From Christensenella hongkongensis (GTDB lineage Bacteria; Bacillota; Clostridia; Christensenellales; Christensenellaceae): a stretch of 49,284 nucleotides of DNA. The notes under the pieces were generated by a model that searched no databases, was not told where the DNA came from, and saw only the letters and a list, made by a program, of their open reading frames with translations. This document shows positions 1-8,447 of this stretch, piece after piece. Made by a program: the position numbers and the translations under genes. Positions within the stretch are counted from its first letter, which is position 1. Each line of letters begins with the position of its first letter. Location: positions 1 through 49,284 of the forward strand of contig NZ_LAYJ01000045.1 in assembly GCF_000981035.1 (NCBI RefSeq). Reading direction: 5' to 3'.

Positions 1-72
1 CGCTTTCAAGCATTTTCTTTTCGTTCTTGGTACTGTATTGTTTTTTCAAGGTTCGCCGCGTTTTTTGCGGCT
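1..72 (-). other. Leader resembling the 5' region of an rRNA operon (continues off the left edge)
   Basis: Read on the minus strand, the transcript from the promoter just upstream begins with a GC-rich hairpin (GCCGC, 7-nt loop, GCGGC). It then has GAACCTTGAAAAAACAAT, which resembles the CTTTGAAAACT-type element found before 16S and 23S genes in Firmicutes. No convincing coding start follows: an ATG at 11-13 has no good Shine-Dalgarno. I infer that a 16S gene or other stable RNA begins left of the window. A short truncated CDS is the alternative. Confidence 0.45.
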
Positions 73-77
73 TATTT

Positions 78-106
78 ATAATACCAAACTCCCTCCCCCA
101 TGTCAA
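78..106 (-). promoter_or_regulatory. Strong sigma-A promoter, minus strand, stable-RNA type
   Basis: Minus-strand -35 TTGACA (101-106, perfect consensus) and -10 TATTAT (78-83) are separated by exactly 17 bp. Transcription would start near 71 and run off the left edge. The near-consensus strength fits a stable-RNA promoter. Confidence 0.75.
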
Positions 107-297
107 CTCCTTTTTTTATCTTTTTTGTTTTTTTTATTCAGGATGTGTTTATATAGTTAAATTACCTTTATTTAAGCGAAAAAATGATTTATATAATTTT
201 ACGTTTGATCCTGTTTTTTTGTCTCGATTCAAAATTATTTGTGGCTTTTTTACTTTTTTATAAAATGCCATATACTGACAATCTCCCACATCCACAA
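107..297. other. AT-rich spacer without a recognisable gene
   Basis: This stretch between the left-edge promoter and the flavodiiron terminator is very AT-rich with poly-T runs. The open frames in it are short, lack ribosome binding sites and look like no known protein. I see no repeat or RNA gene. Confidence 0.6.
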
Positions 298-340
298 ATA
301 AAAAAGGACTGTTACGACGTCTTCGCCCTAACAGTCCTTT
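298..340 (-). terminator. Rho-independent terminator of the flavodiiron unit
   Basis: A perfect 12-bp stem (AAAGGACTGTTA with TAACAGTCCTTT, 303-314 and 329-340) has a 14-nt loop. On the minus strand it is followed by a T run. It lies 25 bp beyond the flavodiiron stop codon. Confidence 0.85.
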
Positions 341-364
341 ATTCATATATTCATAATAAATTTT

Positions 365-1558
365 TTACTTTACCGTTTTTCTGAGGTCTACACCAAGCTG
401 GTAAGCCGCTGCAAGTTCCTCTTCGTTCGGGTTGAGCTTCGCCTTTGCTTCGCCAACCACCTTCACGCCAAGATCGGTCAGCCGCTCGCTCATATACTTG
501 CAGGCCTCCCCGCTCCACGCATAGGTGCCAAATACTGCCGCGTGCTTTCCCTTGACCACATAAGAGCAAAGGGAAGTCATTACATCCCATACGGGCTTTA
601 ACACATCCCTGTTGAGCGTTGGCGATCCAAGCGCAAACGCATCCGCATTATGGATTTTTGCGGCAACTTCCGACGCAGCAATCTTGGAAACATCCTCGAT
701 TTCTACCTCCACGCCATCCTGATCCGCTCCTTCATACAGCTTTTCGGCAAGCTTTGCCGTATAGCCGTAGCATGTAACATATCCGATATAAATCTTTTTC
801 GGATCGTTGATCGTGGGCATGGACCAATTTTCGTAACGCTTCACAGCGCCCCACGGATCCTGACGCAAAACCGGACCGTGAGACGGGCCGATCACATCAA
901 TTTTCAGGTTCCGGATCTTTTCAACCGCCTGCAAAACATAGCTTTTGAACGGCGACATAATCACATCGAAATAATATTTCTGGGAAGCGATCATATTCGC
1001 GTCAAGCTTTGTAAGGTCGTCGAATATCTGGCCTGCCGAATAGTGGACCCCGAATACGTCGCCTGAAGACAGGAACGCATCCTCCTTCACATACGTAAAA
1101 ATGGAATCCGGCCAGTGTAAATAAGGCGCTGAAATAAACTCAATCGTCTTATTGCCAAGGTCAAGCGTTACTCCGTCGCCCGCAACAATACATTCGAAAT
1201 CCCTGTTAATGATCTCTTTGATGAACGTTTTTGCAGGACGCGAGCATACAACCACTGCGTTTGGAGCCGCATCCATCAGCTTAACCAAGGCGCCCGAATG
1301 GTCAGGCTCTGTGTGATTACATATAATGTAGTCAATTTTCTTCGGATCGACAACCGCGCTGATGCGCTCCAGCTGTTCTTCCGAGAATCCCTGTTTTACA
1401 GCGTCAACTACCGCAATCTTTTCACTTCCCTGAATCAAATACGAATTATAGGAAGTTCCCCATTCGGTTCTCATGATTACGTCGAAAATACGCAGATCAG
1501 GATTCTGAACACCTACCCACCAGATGCCGTCCGTTATTTTTGTCGGTGCTGCTGTCAT
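365..1558 (-). CDS. fprA: FprA-type flavodiiron protein (O2/NO reductase)
   Basis: A 397-residue cytoplasmic flavodiiron protein that reduces O2 to water, or NO to N2O, at a non-haem diiron site next to FMN, taking electrons from rubredoxin. The N-terminal metallo-beta-lactamase-like domain shows the ligand set H82-x-E84-x-D86-H87, H148, D167 and H227. The C-terminal flavodoxin domain starts near residue 255 (IYIGYVTCYGYTAKLAEKLY). Length is normal for the family and there is no extra rubredoxin module; that is supplied by the separate gene 15 bp upstream. Co-transcription with rubredoxin and the DUF1858 protein, ending at the terminator beyond the stop, makes an oxygen-detoxification unit of an anaerobe. 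Whether O2 or NO is the preferred substrate cannot be read from sequence. Confidence 0.95.
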   Translation of the reverse strand: MTAAPTKITDGIWWVGVQNPDLRIFDVIMRTEWGTSYNSYLIQGSEKIAVVDAVKQGFSEEQLERISAVVDPKKIDYIICNHTEPDHSGALVKLMDAAPNAVVVCSRPAKTFIKEIINRDFECIVAGDGVTLDLGNKTIEFISAPYLHWPDSIFTYVKEDAFLSSGDVFGVHYSAGQIFDDLTKLDANMIASQKYYFDVIMSPFKSYVLQAVEKIRNLKIDVIGPSHGPVLRQDPWGAVKRYENWSMPTINDPKKIYIGYVTCYGYTAKLAEKLYEGADQDGVEVEIEDVSKIAASEVAAKIHNADAFALGSPTLNRDVLKPVWDVMTSLCSYVVKGKHAAVFGTYAWSGEACKYMSERLTDLGVKVVGEAKAKLNPNEEELAAAYQLGVDLRKTVK

Positions 1559-1573
1559 ACATACCCCTCCGTC

Positions 1574-1732
1574 TTATTCTTTCTCGAATGCCGATTTATC
1601 GGCTCCGCAAACAGGGCATACCCAGTCATTGGAAATATCGTCAAACTTTGTTCCTGGCGCAACGCCGTTATCCGGATCGCCCACCTCGGGATCGTAAACA
1701 TAGCCACAGATTGTGCATACATATTTTTCCAT
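1574..1732 (-). CDS. Rubredoxin
   Basis: A 52-residue one-iron electron carrier with the classic pair of knuckles, CTICGY (C6, C9) and CPVCG (C39, C42). The core [20 protein letters not shown] and the DWVCPVCG segment match the family along the whole length. It ends 15 bp before the flavodiiron gene, so it is almost certainly that enzyme's direct electron donor. The start ATG is the only one that gives the full rubredoxin N-terminus ([11 protein letters not shown]). It is preceded on the minus strand by an AAAGGAG-type ribosome binding site. Confidence 0.97.
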   Translation of the reverse strand: MEKYVCTICGYVYDPEVGDPDNGVAPGTKFDDISNDWVCPVCGADKSAFEKE

Positions 1733-1782
1733 TTGTTTTGTTCTCCTTTAGTAATTGATTTATAATGCGGAACAATCGTCCC

Positions 1783-1989
1783 TTATTTATCTGCAAGATA
1801 CGCGTTCAGCTTTGTTTCCAGAGCATCCGCGTCAATTCCATGGACGGCACAAGCCTGTTCCAGATTCTCAAAATGCGCAGCCGCGCAACCAAGGCAGCCC
1901 ATTCCGGCTTCCATAAAGATATCCGCGCAGCCTTCGTCTACCTGGATAATATCCATGATGTTCATATCCTTCGTTACTTTTTTTGCCAT
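1783..1989 (-). CDS. DUF1858 domain protein
   Basis: A 68-residue protein made only of a DUF1858 domain, a small helical fold that in clostridia is often annotated as a disulfide or hybrid-cluster-associated protein. The CLGC motif (C32, C35) after MEAGMG is the family signature and suggests a redox-active or metal-binding pair. An additional cysteine is at C21. The start is supported by an AGAGGT ribosome binding site 8 bp upstream. It is the first gene of the run with rubredoxin and the flavodiiron protein, which suggests a role in the same response. The biochemical function of the family is not established. Confidence 0.85.
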   Translation of the reverse strand: MAKKVTKDMNIMDIIQVDEGCADIFMEAGMGCLGCAAAHFENLEQACAVHGIDADALETKLNAYLADK

Positions 1990-2105
1990 TGATTTTTACC
2001 TCTTTCCCTCAATCATTAATTACTGCTTTTTTATCGATCTCTAAAATATATAAATTATCATATATATTCATAAATAACCGTTCCCCAAATTGGCTAAACG
2101 TTTTT

Positions 2106-2810
2106 TTACGCGCCAAACGTCACAATAAGTTCCGGCGAACCGTTTTCCCGGATGAACCGGACAAATTCCTGCGCGCTGTGAATACCGTCCGGGAGCATCA
2201 CGCCTCCCCGGCCGACGTCCTCTTCACTGTGCGCATCGCTTCCGCCGATCATGAGCAGATCATGCTCCGCCGCAAATTCGATCGCAAGCTTATTGCGCGA
2301 AAAATGCCTCGGGTGCGTATTGACGATCTCTATTCCGTCATAGCAGACAGGCTCTACCGGCGTAAGGCCATAGCGGTACGGGTGCGCCTGGAATACGAGA
2401 AAACCGTTCTCGTGCATTTTCCTGTAAAAATCCTGAAAGCTGAGCCGGTACAGGTATGGCTCGTCATATAAGAATTCCCGAGTGAATCCATACACCAGAA
2501 AATCGCTTCCAAGCCCGCTTTCCTGATCGATGCCAAGGGCGACCTCCATCCCCGGAAGCACGGTAATGCCCGTTCCCTCCGCCGCCTTGAGCGCATGCTC
2601 GTAGCCATTCCAGAAATAATCGATTTTTTCCTTCCACGATTTCCGTTTGAGCTTCGGTACCTCAAATACCTCCGGGTGATAATGATCTGTCGTAAATACA
2701 TAACGGTATCCCGCTTCCTGATATCCATTGATCAGGTATCTGGCAGGTATCCGCGAGCACGGGCTGACTTCCTTCGTGTGACAATGCAATTCCGCCTGAT
2801 AATATTTCAA
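2106..2810 (-). CDS. PHP-domain metal-dependent phosphoesterase
   Basis: A 234-residue PHP superfamily protein (histidinol-phosphatase/PolIIIA-PHP fold), a probable di- or trinuclear metal phosphoesterase. Visible metal ligands are H9-x-H11 (ELHCHT), D42-H43 (TTDHYH), E89 (GMEV), H143 (QAHPYRYG) and D192-x-H194 (GGSDAHSEEDVG). The domain fills the protein. The start is a TTG codon 7 bp after a GGAGG site; an internal ATG would cut off the first metal motif. It stands alone with its own promoter, not in a histidine operon, so the substrate is unknown. Related stand-alone PHP proteins act on nucleotides or sugar phosphates. Confidence 0.85.
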   Translation of the reverse strand: MKYYQAELHCHTKEVSPCSRIPARYLINGYQEAGYRYVFTTDHYHPEVFEVPKLKRKSWKEKIDYFWNGYEHALKAAEGTGITVLPGMEVALGIDQESGLGSDFLVYGFTREFLYDEPYLYRLSFQDFYRKMHENGFLVFQAHPYRYGLTPVEPVCYDGIEIVNTHPRHFSRNKLAIEFAAEHDLLMIGGSDAHSEEDVGRGGVMLPDGIHSAQEFVRFIRENGSPELIVTFGA

Positions 2811-2843
2811 TATGCCACCTCCGCATTCTTACACTCCTATCAT

Positions 2844-2872
2844 AGTATATTAATACCTCCCGTGCAACGCAA
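2844..2872 (-). promoter_or_regulatory. Probable promoter of the PHP gene
   Basis: On the minus strand, -35 TTGCGT (2867-2872) and -10 TATACT (2844-2849) have a 17-bp spacer and point into the PHP gene. The -35 is imperfect. Confidence 0.45.
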
Positions 2873-3226
2873 AACTTGATATATCGCAGCTTTTTTTTAA
2901 TAAAATACACCTGTGGCAATTTGATATATTTTATTTTCCCGTTGCTTTTCTTTGCTTCCAACGCATGCGATTTTGCGAAGGAAGCAGGCGGTATGTAATA
3001 CTTCCATACATAGAAACATTGCAGCATGAAAATTTTTGCAGAATATGTCCAATATATCATTTTGATATCCATAAGCGTAAAAATGAGCGGCAACCAACAC
3101 ACAATTTGATGAAAAAACACTCCGCATATGTTATGATATTAATAGTATTGGGCTGCTATCCTGAGAGCGAGCAGTCTGACATAATTTCAGAAATCGTATT
3201 TTTATCAAAAAATCAAAGGGGTTATT
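2873..3226. other. AT-rich intergenic region upstream of lplA
   Basis: No gene is supported here; the open frame that spans it on the minus strand has no ribosome binding site and no protein-like composition. The right part must hold the lplA promoter: TATGTT/TATGAT elements near 3127-3137 are possible -10 boxes, but spacing to the TTGATG at 3106 is poor. The short leader contains a small hairpin (CTGCT with AGCAG near 3153-3173). I recognise no riboswitch. Confidence 0.4.
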
Positions 3227-4219
3227 ATGCAAAATCATTATTATTTTTATCTTTCTCCAAACAACAACCCGCATCACACGCTCGCAGTGGAAGAATATAT
3301 GATGAACCATGTGAGCCCTGGCGATGTAATTCTTTACCTTTATATCCATTCTGATTCCATTATTATTGGAAAAAACCAGAATGCCTGGGCAGAATGCCGT
3401 CACGAACAACTGGGGGCGGACGGCGGGATTCTTGCGCGCAGGGTGTCCGGCGGCGGAGCAGTGTTCCACGATATGGAAAACCTCAACTTTTCCTTTATTG
3501 TCGGACGCGAGACTTACGACCTGCACCGCCAACTCAAGGTCATGCTGGACGCGGCAAAAATGTTTGGTATAGATGCTGAATTTTCCGGCAGGAACGATAT
3601 TCTGGCGGACGGCAGGAAATTCTCCGGCAATGCGTTTTGTTTCCGCAAAAACGGCGCGTTTCACCACGGTACAATCCTCATCAATACGGATATGACAAAA
3701 TTATCCAAATATTTAGCGGTACCAAAAGATAAAATTGAATCCAAGGGCATCGCGTCCGTACGTTCCCGTGTCGTAAACCTTGCAGAGCTCAATCCCCAGA
3801 TCACACCCGAAAGCATGACTCAGGCGCTCAAAAAATCCTTTGCCGCAGAATATGGGGAGCCGCAGGAATATCCCTTCACGCAGGAAGCATGGGACGAAAT
3901 CGCAAAAATCGAAGAACGCAATGCAGGATGGGACTGGCTATTCGGCCAGACGCCGCAGTTTGACATCACCATCAAAACACGTTTTGCCTGGGGCGGAATT
4001 GAGCTTTTACTCAAAACCAAGGATGCGGTCATTGAAGACGCTACGCTTTATTCAGACGCAATGGATGCGGACTTTATGGCTTCCATCCCCAATGCACTGA
4101 AAGGGAGCGTATTCCGCAGCCAGGAGCTGGCAGAACGCCTCCGCAGCCTTCCTGAAACCGAAGAACAAAAGCAGATCACGGACGATATTGCGGCATACAT
4201 TGTCGAGCAGGGATATTAA
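3227..4219 (+). CDS. lplA: Lipoate-protein ligase A
   Basis: A 330-residue enzyme that adenylates lipoate (or octanoate) and transfers it to a lysine of E2/GcvH apo-proteins in the cytoplasm. The lipoyl-binding loop RRVSGGGAVFHD is at 71-82. The catalytic lysine is K131 in GRKFSGNAF, followed by the conserved GAFHHGTILINTDMTKLSKYL. The remainder (about 240-330) is the C-terminal accessory domain, so this is a full-length LplA rather than a LipL/LipM type. The gene is monocistronic and closed by its own terminator. No lipoate-dependent complex lies nearby, so the target protein is elsewhere. Confidence 0.93.
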   Translation: MQNHYYFYLSPNNNPHHTLAVEEYMMNHVSPGDVILYLYIHSDSIIIGKNQNAWAECRHEQLGADGGILARRVSGGGAVFHDMENLNFSFIVGRETYDLHRQLKVMLDAAKMFGIDAEFSGRNDILADGRKFSGNAFCFRKNGAFHHGTILINTDMTKLSKYLAVPKDKIESKGIASVRSRVVNLAELNPQITPESMTQALKKSFAAEYGEPQEYPFTQEAWDEIAKIEERNAGWDWLFGQTPQFDITIKTRFAWGGIELLLKTKDAVIEDATLYSDAMDADFMASIPNALKGSVFRSQELAERLRSLPETEEQKQITDDIAAYIVEQGY

Positions 4220-4236
4220 ATAATCCAGAACACAGG

Positions 4237-4275
4237 CAGCCATACCGGTTCATTGCGGGTATGGCTGTTTTTTTT
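4237..4275 (+). terminator. Rho-independent terminator of lplA
   Basis: A 10-bp stem (CAGCCATACC at 4237-4246 with GGTATGGCTG at 4258-4267) is followed by eight T residues on the plus strand. On the other strand no T run follows, so it does not serve the converging sugar operon. Confidence 0.9.
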
Positions 4276-4282
4276 GCGTCTT

Positions 4283-5314
4283 CTACTTTATAAAAAAACG
4301 ATACTCGGTTATTGACCGGCAGATTTCGTTCTTTCCAAGGATACACGATGGAAAATGATCGTGATGCACACTGTCCGGATACAGCTGCGTTTCAAAGCAG
4401 CAGGCGCTTCTTGCCCCATAACGTTTCCCCCGCTTTCCCCTGACTCCTGCAAGTGCGTTCGCAGTATAAAACTGCATTCCGGGCCTGTCTGTAAAAACCT
4501 CCATCACAAGACCGCTTCCCGGCGCTTCAAGCCGTGCGGCGCGGCGCAGTCCCCTGCCCCTCAGCACAAAATTATGGTCGTATCCGCCGCACAGCTTCAT
4601 CTGGCGCGCTTTGCTATTAATCATCCCTCCAATCCGGTGCGTTTCCCTGAAATCAAACGGCGTATTTTCCACCTTTAAAACTTCTCCTGTTGGAATCAGG
4701 TTCTCATCGACCGGCGTATAATAGTCGGCTTCCATGAAAAGCCTGTGATCTTCGATGCGCCCGCCGCCATCCAAATTGAAATAGGAATGGTTTGTAAGGT
4801 TCAATACGGTATCCGCATCCGAACGCGCCCCGTATTCAAGGCGAAGCGCATTTTCCTCCGTAAGGCTCATTGTTACGCACACATCCACTGCCCCCGGGAA
4901 TCCCCCTTCCCCGTCAGGGCTTCTGTACGTAAAGAATAACCTGTCTCCTTCCCCTGTTTTCCCCTCCCATACAGCCCGGTGAAATCCAAATGTTCCGCTA
5001 TGTAACAAATTGATTCCGTTTTCATTACATGGAATATGGTATTTTTCCTTTCCAACCGCAAAGCTTCCTCCGGCGATGCGATTTGCGCAGCGCCCGATGG
5101 TCGCCCCCAAAAATGGTTGTTCTGCAAAATATTCCTGCGGCGTATCAAAACCGAGCACCACGTCCTGAAGCATTCCATGTACATCCGGAATTTCAAGGGA
5201 CATGATCGCGGCCCCATAATTGGTCGCCTTTAAGCGCATACCGTTTTTATTTGCAATCCTGTAAATGTAAACCTCTTTTCCGTTTTTTTTGCACACTCTT
5301 TCTGTTGTTGCCAT
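4283..5314 (-). CDS. galM: Aldose 1-epimerase (galactose mutarotase family)
   Basis: A 343-residue enzyme interconverting alpha and beta anomers of free aldoses in the cytoplasm. Family landmarks in order are GRCANRIAGGSF, LLHSG, the catalytic-histidine motif LTNHSYFNL, GGYDHNFVL, TDRPGMQFYTAN, and the catalytic glutamate in CFETQLYPDSVHHDHFPSCIL. The start chosen has a GGAAAGG site just upstream and gives the normal family N-terminus; an in-frame ATG 33 bp earlier lies inside a strong hairpin. It is the last gene of the sugar operon, set off from the kinase gene by that hairpin, so it probably prepares the right anomer for the isomerase. Substrate unknown. Confidence 0.92.
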   Translation of the reverse strand: MATTERVCKKNGKEVYIYRIANKNGMRLKATNYGAAIMSLEIPDVHGMLQDVVLGFDTPQEYFAEQPFLGATIGRCANRIAGGSFAVGKEKYHIPCNENGINLLHSGTFGFHRAVWEGKTGEGDRLFFTYRSPDGEGGFPGAVDVCVTMSLTEENALRLEYGARSDADTVLNLTNHSYFNLDGGGRIEDHRLFMEADYYTPVDENLIPTGEVLKVENTPFDFRETHRIGGMINSKARQMKLCGGYDHNFVLRGRGLRRAARLEAPGSGLVMEVFTDRPGMQFYTANALAGVRGKRGKRYGARSACCFETQLYPDSVHHDHFPSCILGKNEICRSITEYRFFIK

Positions 5315-5334
5315 CGTATTTTCCTTTCCAAAGG

Positions 5335-5362
5335 AAAAGCGGCGCATATGCGCGCCGCTTTT
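5335..5362 (-). terminator. Intercistronic hairpin before galM
   Basis: A perfect 11-bp GC-rich stem (AAAAGCGGCGC with GCGCCGCTTTT, 6-nt loop) lies between the kinase and epimerase genes. The T run after it on the minus strand is short and interrupted. It is more likely a partial terminator or mRNA-stability element than a full stop. Confidence 0.55.
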
Positions 5363-5385
5363 CCCATTTGTATTGTGAACCTACC

Positions 5386-6939
5386 TTATGAGGTGGCTTT
5401 CGCACCCATATTGTTTGTATCCTGAATTTTCCGGTAAAACCCATGCAGCTCTTTGAGGGATTGTTCATATAGCTTTTGGAAGGGTTTGTATTTTTCATAC
5501 ATATCCTGATTCGGGGCATACTCCGCAGCAACTTTTGCATGTGCTTTTGCCGTATCTTTAAGGTCCGGAAATATGCCAACCGCATTTCCCGCGAGCAGCG
5601 CTCCGCCCCACATTGCCGCATCATCCCTGTGGAGCACCTGATAAGCCTTTCCTGTCACATCTGCGTTCATCTGCATCCAGAACGCAGATTTTGCGCCGCC
5701 TCCGATTGCCCTGACCTCTTTTTTGCGGTATTCAGGATACAGCTTTTCTATTGTGTCAATCGTAAGATTGAAATCATATGTAAAGCTCTCCAGCAGCGCT
5801 TTATAAAAATGCTCCCTCCCGTGACTCCAGTCGTGCCCCATCCACATTCCGCGCAGCGCTCCGTCAAGCGGCATAGAGCTTCCTCCCAAAAGTCCAATCG
5901 CCATAAGCCCGCCGCATCCCGGAGGTATATTCCGCATATCCCGCTCCAGCCTGCAAAACGCTTCTGATAGCTCTTCCCCGTCGCGCCGTGCAAACGTATT
6001 TACAAACCAGTCAAGCGTAATCCCTGAACCAGCTACAAACTTTGTCGCAAAAAAGCATCCTGGTACTGCGGATGGCAGGCAATCGATTCTGCCCGTCTGT
6101 AAATCGGGCCTGTAATCCGGTACACAGCAACTGATCTCCCCGTAAGAACCAGCCTCAAAAATCATATCCCCGGGCGATACCGCGCCGCTTCCGAGCGCGC
6201 CCGCCATCTTGTCCCCCGCGCCGGAAACAAGCGGCACACCTTCTCTAAGGCCGGTATACTCTGCCATTTTTCTGGAAAGGTTGGCGCATATGGTATTGGA
6301 TGAAACGATGCGCGGCAGGTATTTGGTATCGAGCCCGATCCTGTCGCAAATGCGCTCCGACCATGCTCCCTTCCCAATATCTGCAAGGCCCGTCCATGTC
6401 GTGTAGGTCGTATCGATCACCGCATCCTCGACAGGCATTCCGGAAAGCTTTCCAATCAGATATCCGCTGATCATCAGGTATTTCCTGATCTTTTTGCTTT
6501 CCTCCGGAAATTCCTTTTTGAACCATTCAAATTTAGGCGCCATCTGCGGAGCATTTGTGCCGCTGGTCTGAAGGAATTCTCTCTTCAGCTCCTTCATTTG
6601 GCGCTGCGCATACGGCATATACCGGCTGTCAAGCGAGCACGACCATGTGGTGATATCATTCCATTCATGATCCACCCCCATAAACCCGGACATCTGGCCT
6701 GTAAAAGCGATTGCCGCTATGTTTTTCACCCTGCCTCCAAGCTCATCGCATACCTTTTTCATACAGGAAACCGCGGAAGTTACCAGATCGTCTCCCCTCT
6801 GGATAAAGATGCCGGGCTTTGGCCTCTCATCCCTGACCGGCTCTGTCCTGAGCGCTACGCAGGCGCTGTCCATATCATACACGCCGGTTTTTATGAAACT
6901 CGTTCCGAGATCCACCGACATCAATAGAACCTCTTCCAT
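5386..6939 (-). CDS. FGGY-family carbohydrate kinase
   Basis: A 517-residue sugar kinase of the FGGY family (xylulokinase/fuculokinase/glycerol kinase-like), phosphorylating a ketose or polyol with ATP. Visible motifs are the N-terminal phosphate-1 loop MSVDLGTSFIKTGVYD, AFTGQMSGFMGVD, the second-domain GAGDKMAGALGSG (phosphate-2) and the adenosine motif AIGGGAKSAFWMQMNADVTG. The start has an AGGAG site 7 bp upstream. It follows the isomerase gene in the operon, so its substrate is probably the ketose that enzyme produces. The family is too promiscuous to name the sugar. Confidence 0.88.
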   Translation of the reverse strand: MEEVLLMSVDLGTSFIKTGVYDMDSACVALRTEPVRDERPKPGIFIQRGDDLVTSAVSCMKKVCDELGGRVKNIAAIAFTGQMSGFMGVDHEWNDITTWSCSLDSRYMPYAQRQMKELKREFLQTSGTNAPQMAPKFEWFKKEFPEESKKIRKYLMISGYLIGKLSGMPVEDAVIDTTYTTWTGLADIGKGAWSERICDRIGLDTKYLPRIVSSNTICANLSRKMAEYTGLREGVPLVSGAGDKMAGALGSGAVSPGDMIFEAGSYGEISCCVPDYRPDLQTGRIDCLPSAVPGCFFATKFVAGSGITLDWFVNTFARRDGEELSEAFCRLERDMRNIPPGCGGLMAIGLLGGSSMPLDGALRGMWMGHDWSHGREHFYKALLESFTYDFNLTIDTIEKLYPEYRKKEVRAIGGGAKSAFWMQMNADVTGKAYQVLHRDDAAMWGGALLAGNAVGIFPDLKDTAKAHAKVAAEYAPNQDMYEKYKPFQKLYEQSLKELHGFYRKIQDTNNMGAKATS

Positions 6940-6962
6940 ATTTGTTTCTCCTATTTTACCAA

Positions 6963-6995
6963 GAGAACATACTCCCAAAGGGGCCGTATGTTCTC
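6963..6995 (-). other. Intercistronic hairpin between isomerase and kinase genes
   Basis: A perfect 10-bp inverted repeat (GAGAACATAC with GTATGTTCTC) with a 13-nt loop fills the gap between the two cistrons. No T run follows on the minus strand, so it is probably an RNA-stability or processing element. Confidence 0.5.
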
Positions 6996-7029
6996 CTGGC
7001 GTCGTTTCTATTTTGGTGTGTTTGTTACC

Positions 7030-8430
7030 TTAAACCTCGATACACTCGATATCGAGTACATCGCACAGCATACGCAGCCTTCTCATATGGTCGCCTGTAA
7101 ACATCACCTGATGATGCGTGCCTCCATATTTCAGCCAGTCGTTCATTGACGCACGGATTCCCTGATCCGGTTTAAAAAACGAATAATTCATCGGAATCCC
7201 GGGGATTTCTTCCGTATCAAGCACCTCGCCCTTTGAAATCAGCATCCTGTAACGGCTGCCTTCCACAGGCACCAGCGTTGCCATCGTCGTCTCTCCCGGC
7301 TGTGCGCTGTAAATCGGCGTGGGCGGGTTTTCCATATCCCCAATGTCCAGCGGACGGTCAATCAGCTTTATGGGCCTGTCCTTACGGGCGATTTTCCAGT
7401 TTCCTTCTCCCATATGGCTCATCAGCGCCGCATCGCGTACGTAATCGAGCGAATACATCTCGGTGAAATGCGGATCGCCGATCAAAAGGTGTCCTATCAC
7501 GGTAAGCAGCATCGCGTGCACGTCCCCCTCCGCCGAATAACCATAGCCCTTGGCAAGCAGGTTTGACGCGCCCAGTATCGGCAGCTGCCGGAGCCTTGCG
7601 CCGTCATCGTGGTAAATGGTAAAGTTTGGCGTAAACGCCTCATACCCTTTTTTGACCATGAATTTTTCAAAGGCAATCTGCAGCCGGGCCGCGTAACGGT
7701 GCGATTCCTTCGGCAGGTTCGGCATAATCTCAAAATTCTTCGCATCCTCTGCTACCTGCTCGTCCACTTCCTCTTTTGTTACTTTTTCAAATTCCTCCAC
7801 CACAAGCCCGATTGACTCGTAATCGATTTCCATTCCAAATTTTTGGAAATATGCCACTTCGTCCCCAAGGATGTCGCCCATGCCCTGCATTTTGTTAAAT
7901 ACAGCTCCCTTGACGGACTTCAGACGTTTTTTGGTGTAAGCCGCCGCAGCCCAGTCCTCTACAAAGTCCTTGAACGCCTTCGTATGCCAATCCTCTGTAA
8001 TAATCGTTGGCTTTACGCCAAGGCGCATCAGCATATTTGCCGTATCCTGTGAGCCGTGAATGCCCTGGTTGGTTGTCAGCAGGCTCCAGTTCCAGTCCTG
8101 CGTTACCTCGGCAAGCGGCTGGATGTTTGCGATCAGCACCGGCAGCCTGTTGTCTTTCATTGCCTGTACCACGCGCATTCCCGGCGAATACAGCAGGTTC
8201 AGGGATATAATTCCATCATAATCCTTATCGTTAAACGTTTTTACGATGCGTTCGATTCCATCCCGGTCCTTTGCAATCTCCGGAAAATCGATCTCCACTA
8301 CATCATCCAGATAAGCGGTCAGCTCCTTTACAAATTTTGTCTGGTTTTCCGGTATTTCCGGCTGCGACTCGTCATAAAGCCCCTGCATGATTCCTAAAAG
8401 GCCAACCTTTGGTTTCATTTTCTGCAACAT
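7030..8430 (-). CDS. L-arabinose/L-fucose isomerase-family protein
   Basis: A 466-residue Mn2+-dependent aldose-ketose isomerase of the AraA/FucI superfamily. Four residues match the AraA active site by motif: E301 (SAEGDVHAML), E324 (FTEMYSLDY), H339 (LMSHMGEGN) and H439/H440 (YGGTHHQVMF). The region between differs from ordinary AraA, so it belongs to a divergent branch of uncertain substrate. The start has an AAGGAG site 7 bp upstream. It sits between the permease and FGGY kinase genes, which suggests transport, isomerisation and phosphorylation in that order. Confidence 0.85.
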   Translation of the reverse strand: MLQKMKPKVGLLGIMQGLYDESQPEIPENQTKFVKELTAYLDDVVEIDFPEIAKDRDGIERIVKTFNDKDYDGIISLNLLYSPGMRVVQAMKDNRLPVLIANIQPLAEVTQDWNWSLLTTNQGIHGSQDTANMLMRLGVKPTIITEDWHTKAFKDFVEDWAAAAYTKKRLKSVKGAVFNKMQGMGDILGDEVAYFQKFGMEIDYESIGLVVEEFEKVTKEEVDEQVAEDAKNFEIMPNLPKESHRYAARLQIAFEKFMVKKGYEAFTPNFTIYHDDGARLRQLPILGASNLLAKGYGYSAEGDVHAMLLTVIGHLLIGDPHFTEMYSLDYVRDAALMSHMGEGNWKIARKDRPIKLIDRPLDIGDMENPPTPIYSAQPGETTMATLVPVEGSRYRMLISKGEVLDTEEIPGIPMNYSFFKPDQGIRASMNDWLKYGGTHHQVMFTGDHMRRLRMLCDVLDIECIEV

Positions 8431-8447
8431 CGTTTTTCTCCTTATGT

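Noticed and set aside
2662-3120. 152-codon minus-strand frame across the region upstream of the PHP gene
   Set aside because: Hydrophobic and aromatic run typical of translated AT-rich spacer, no ribosome binding site, and it overlaps the PHP gene in another frame.
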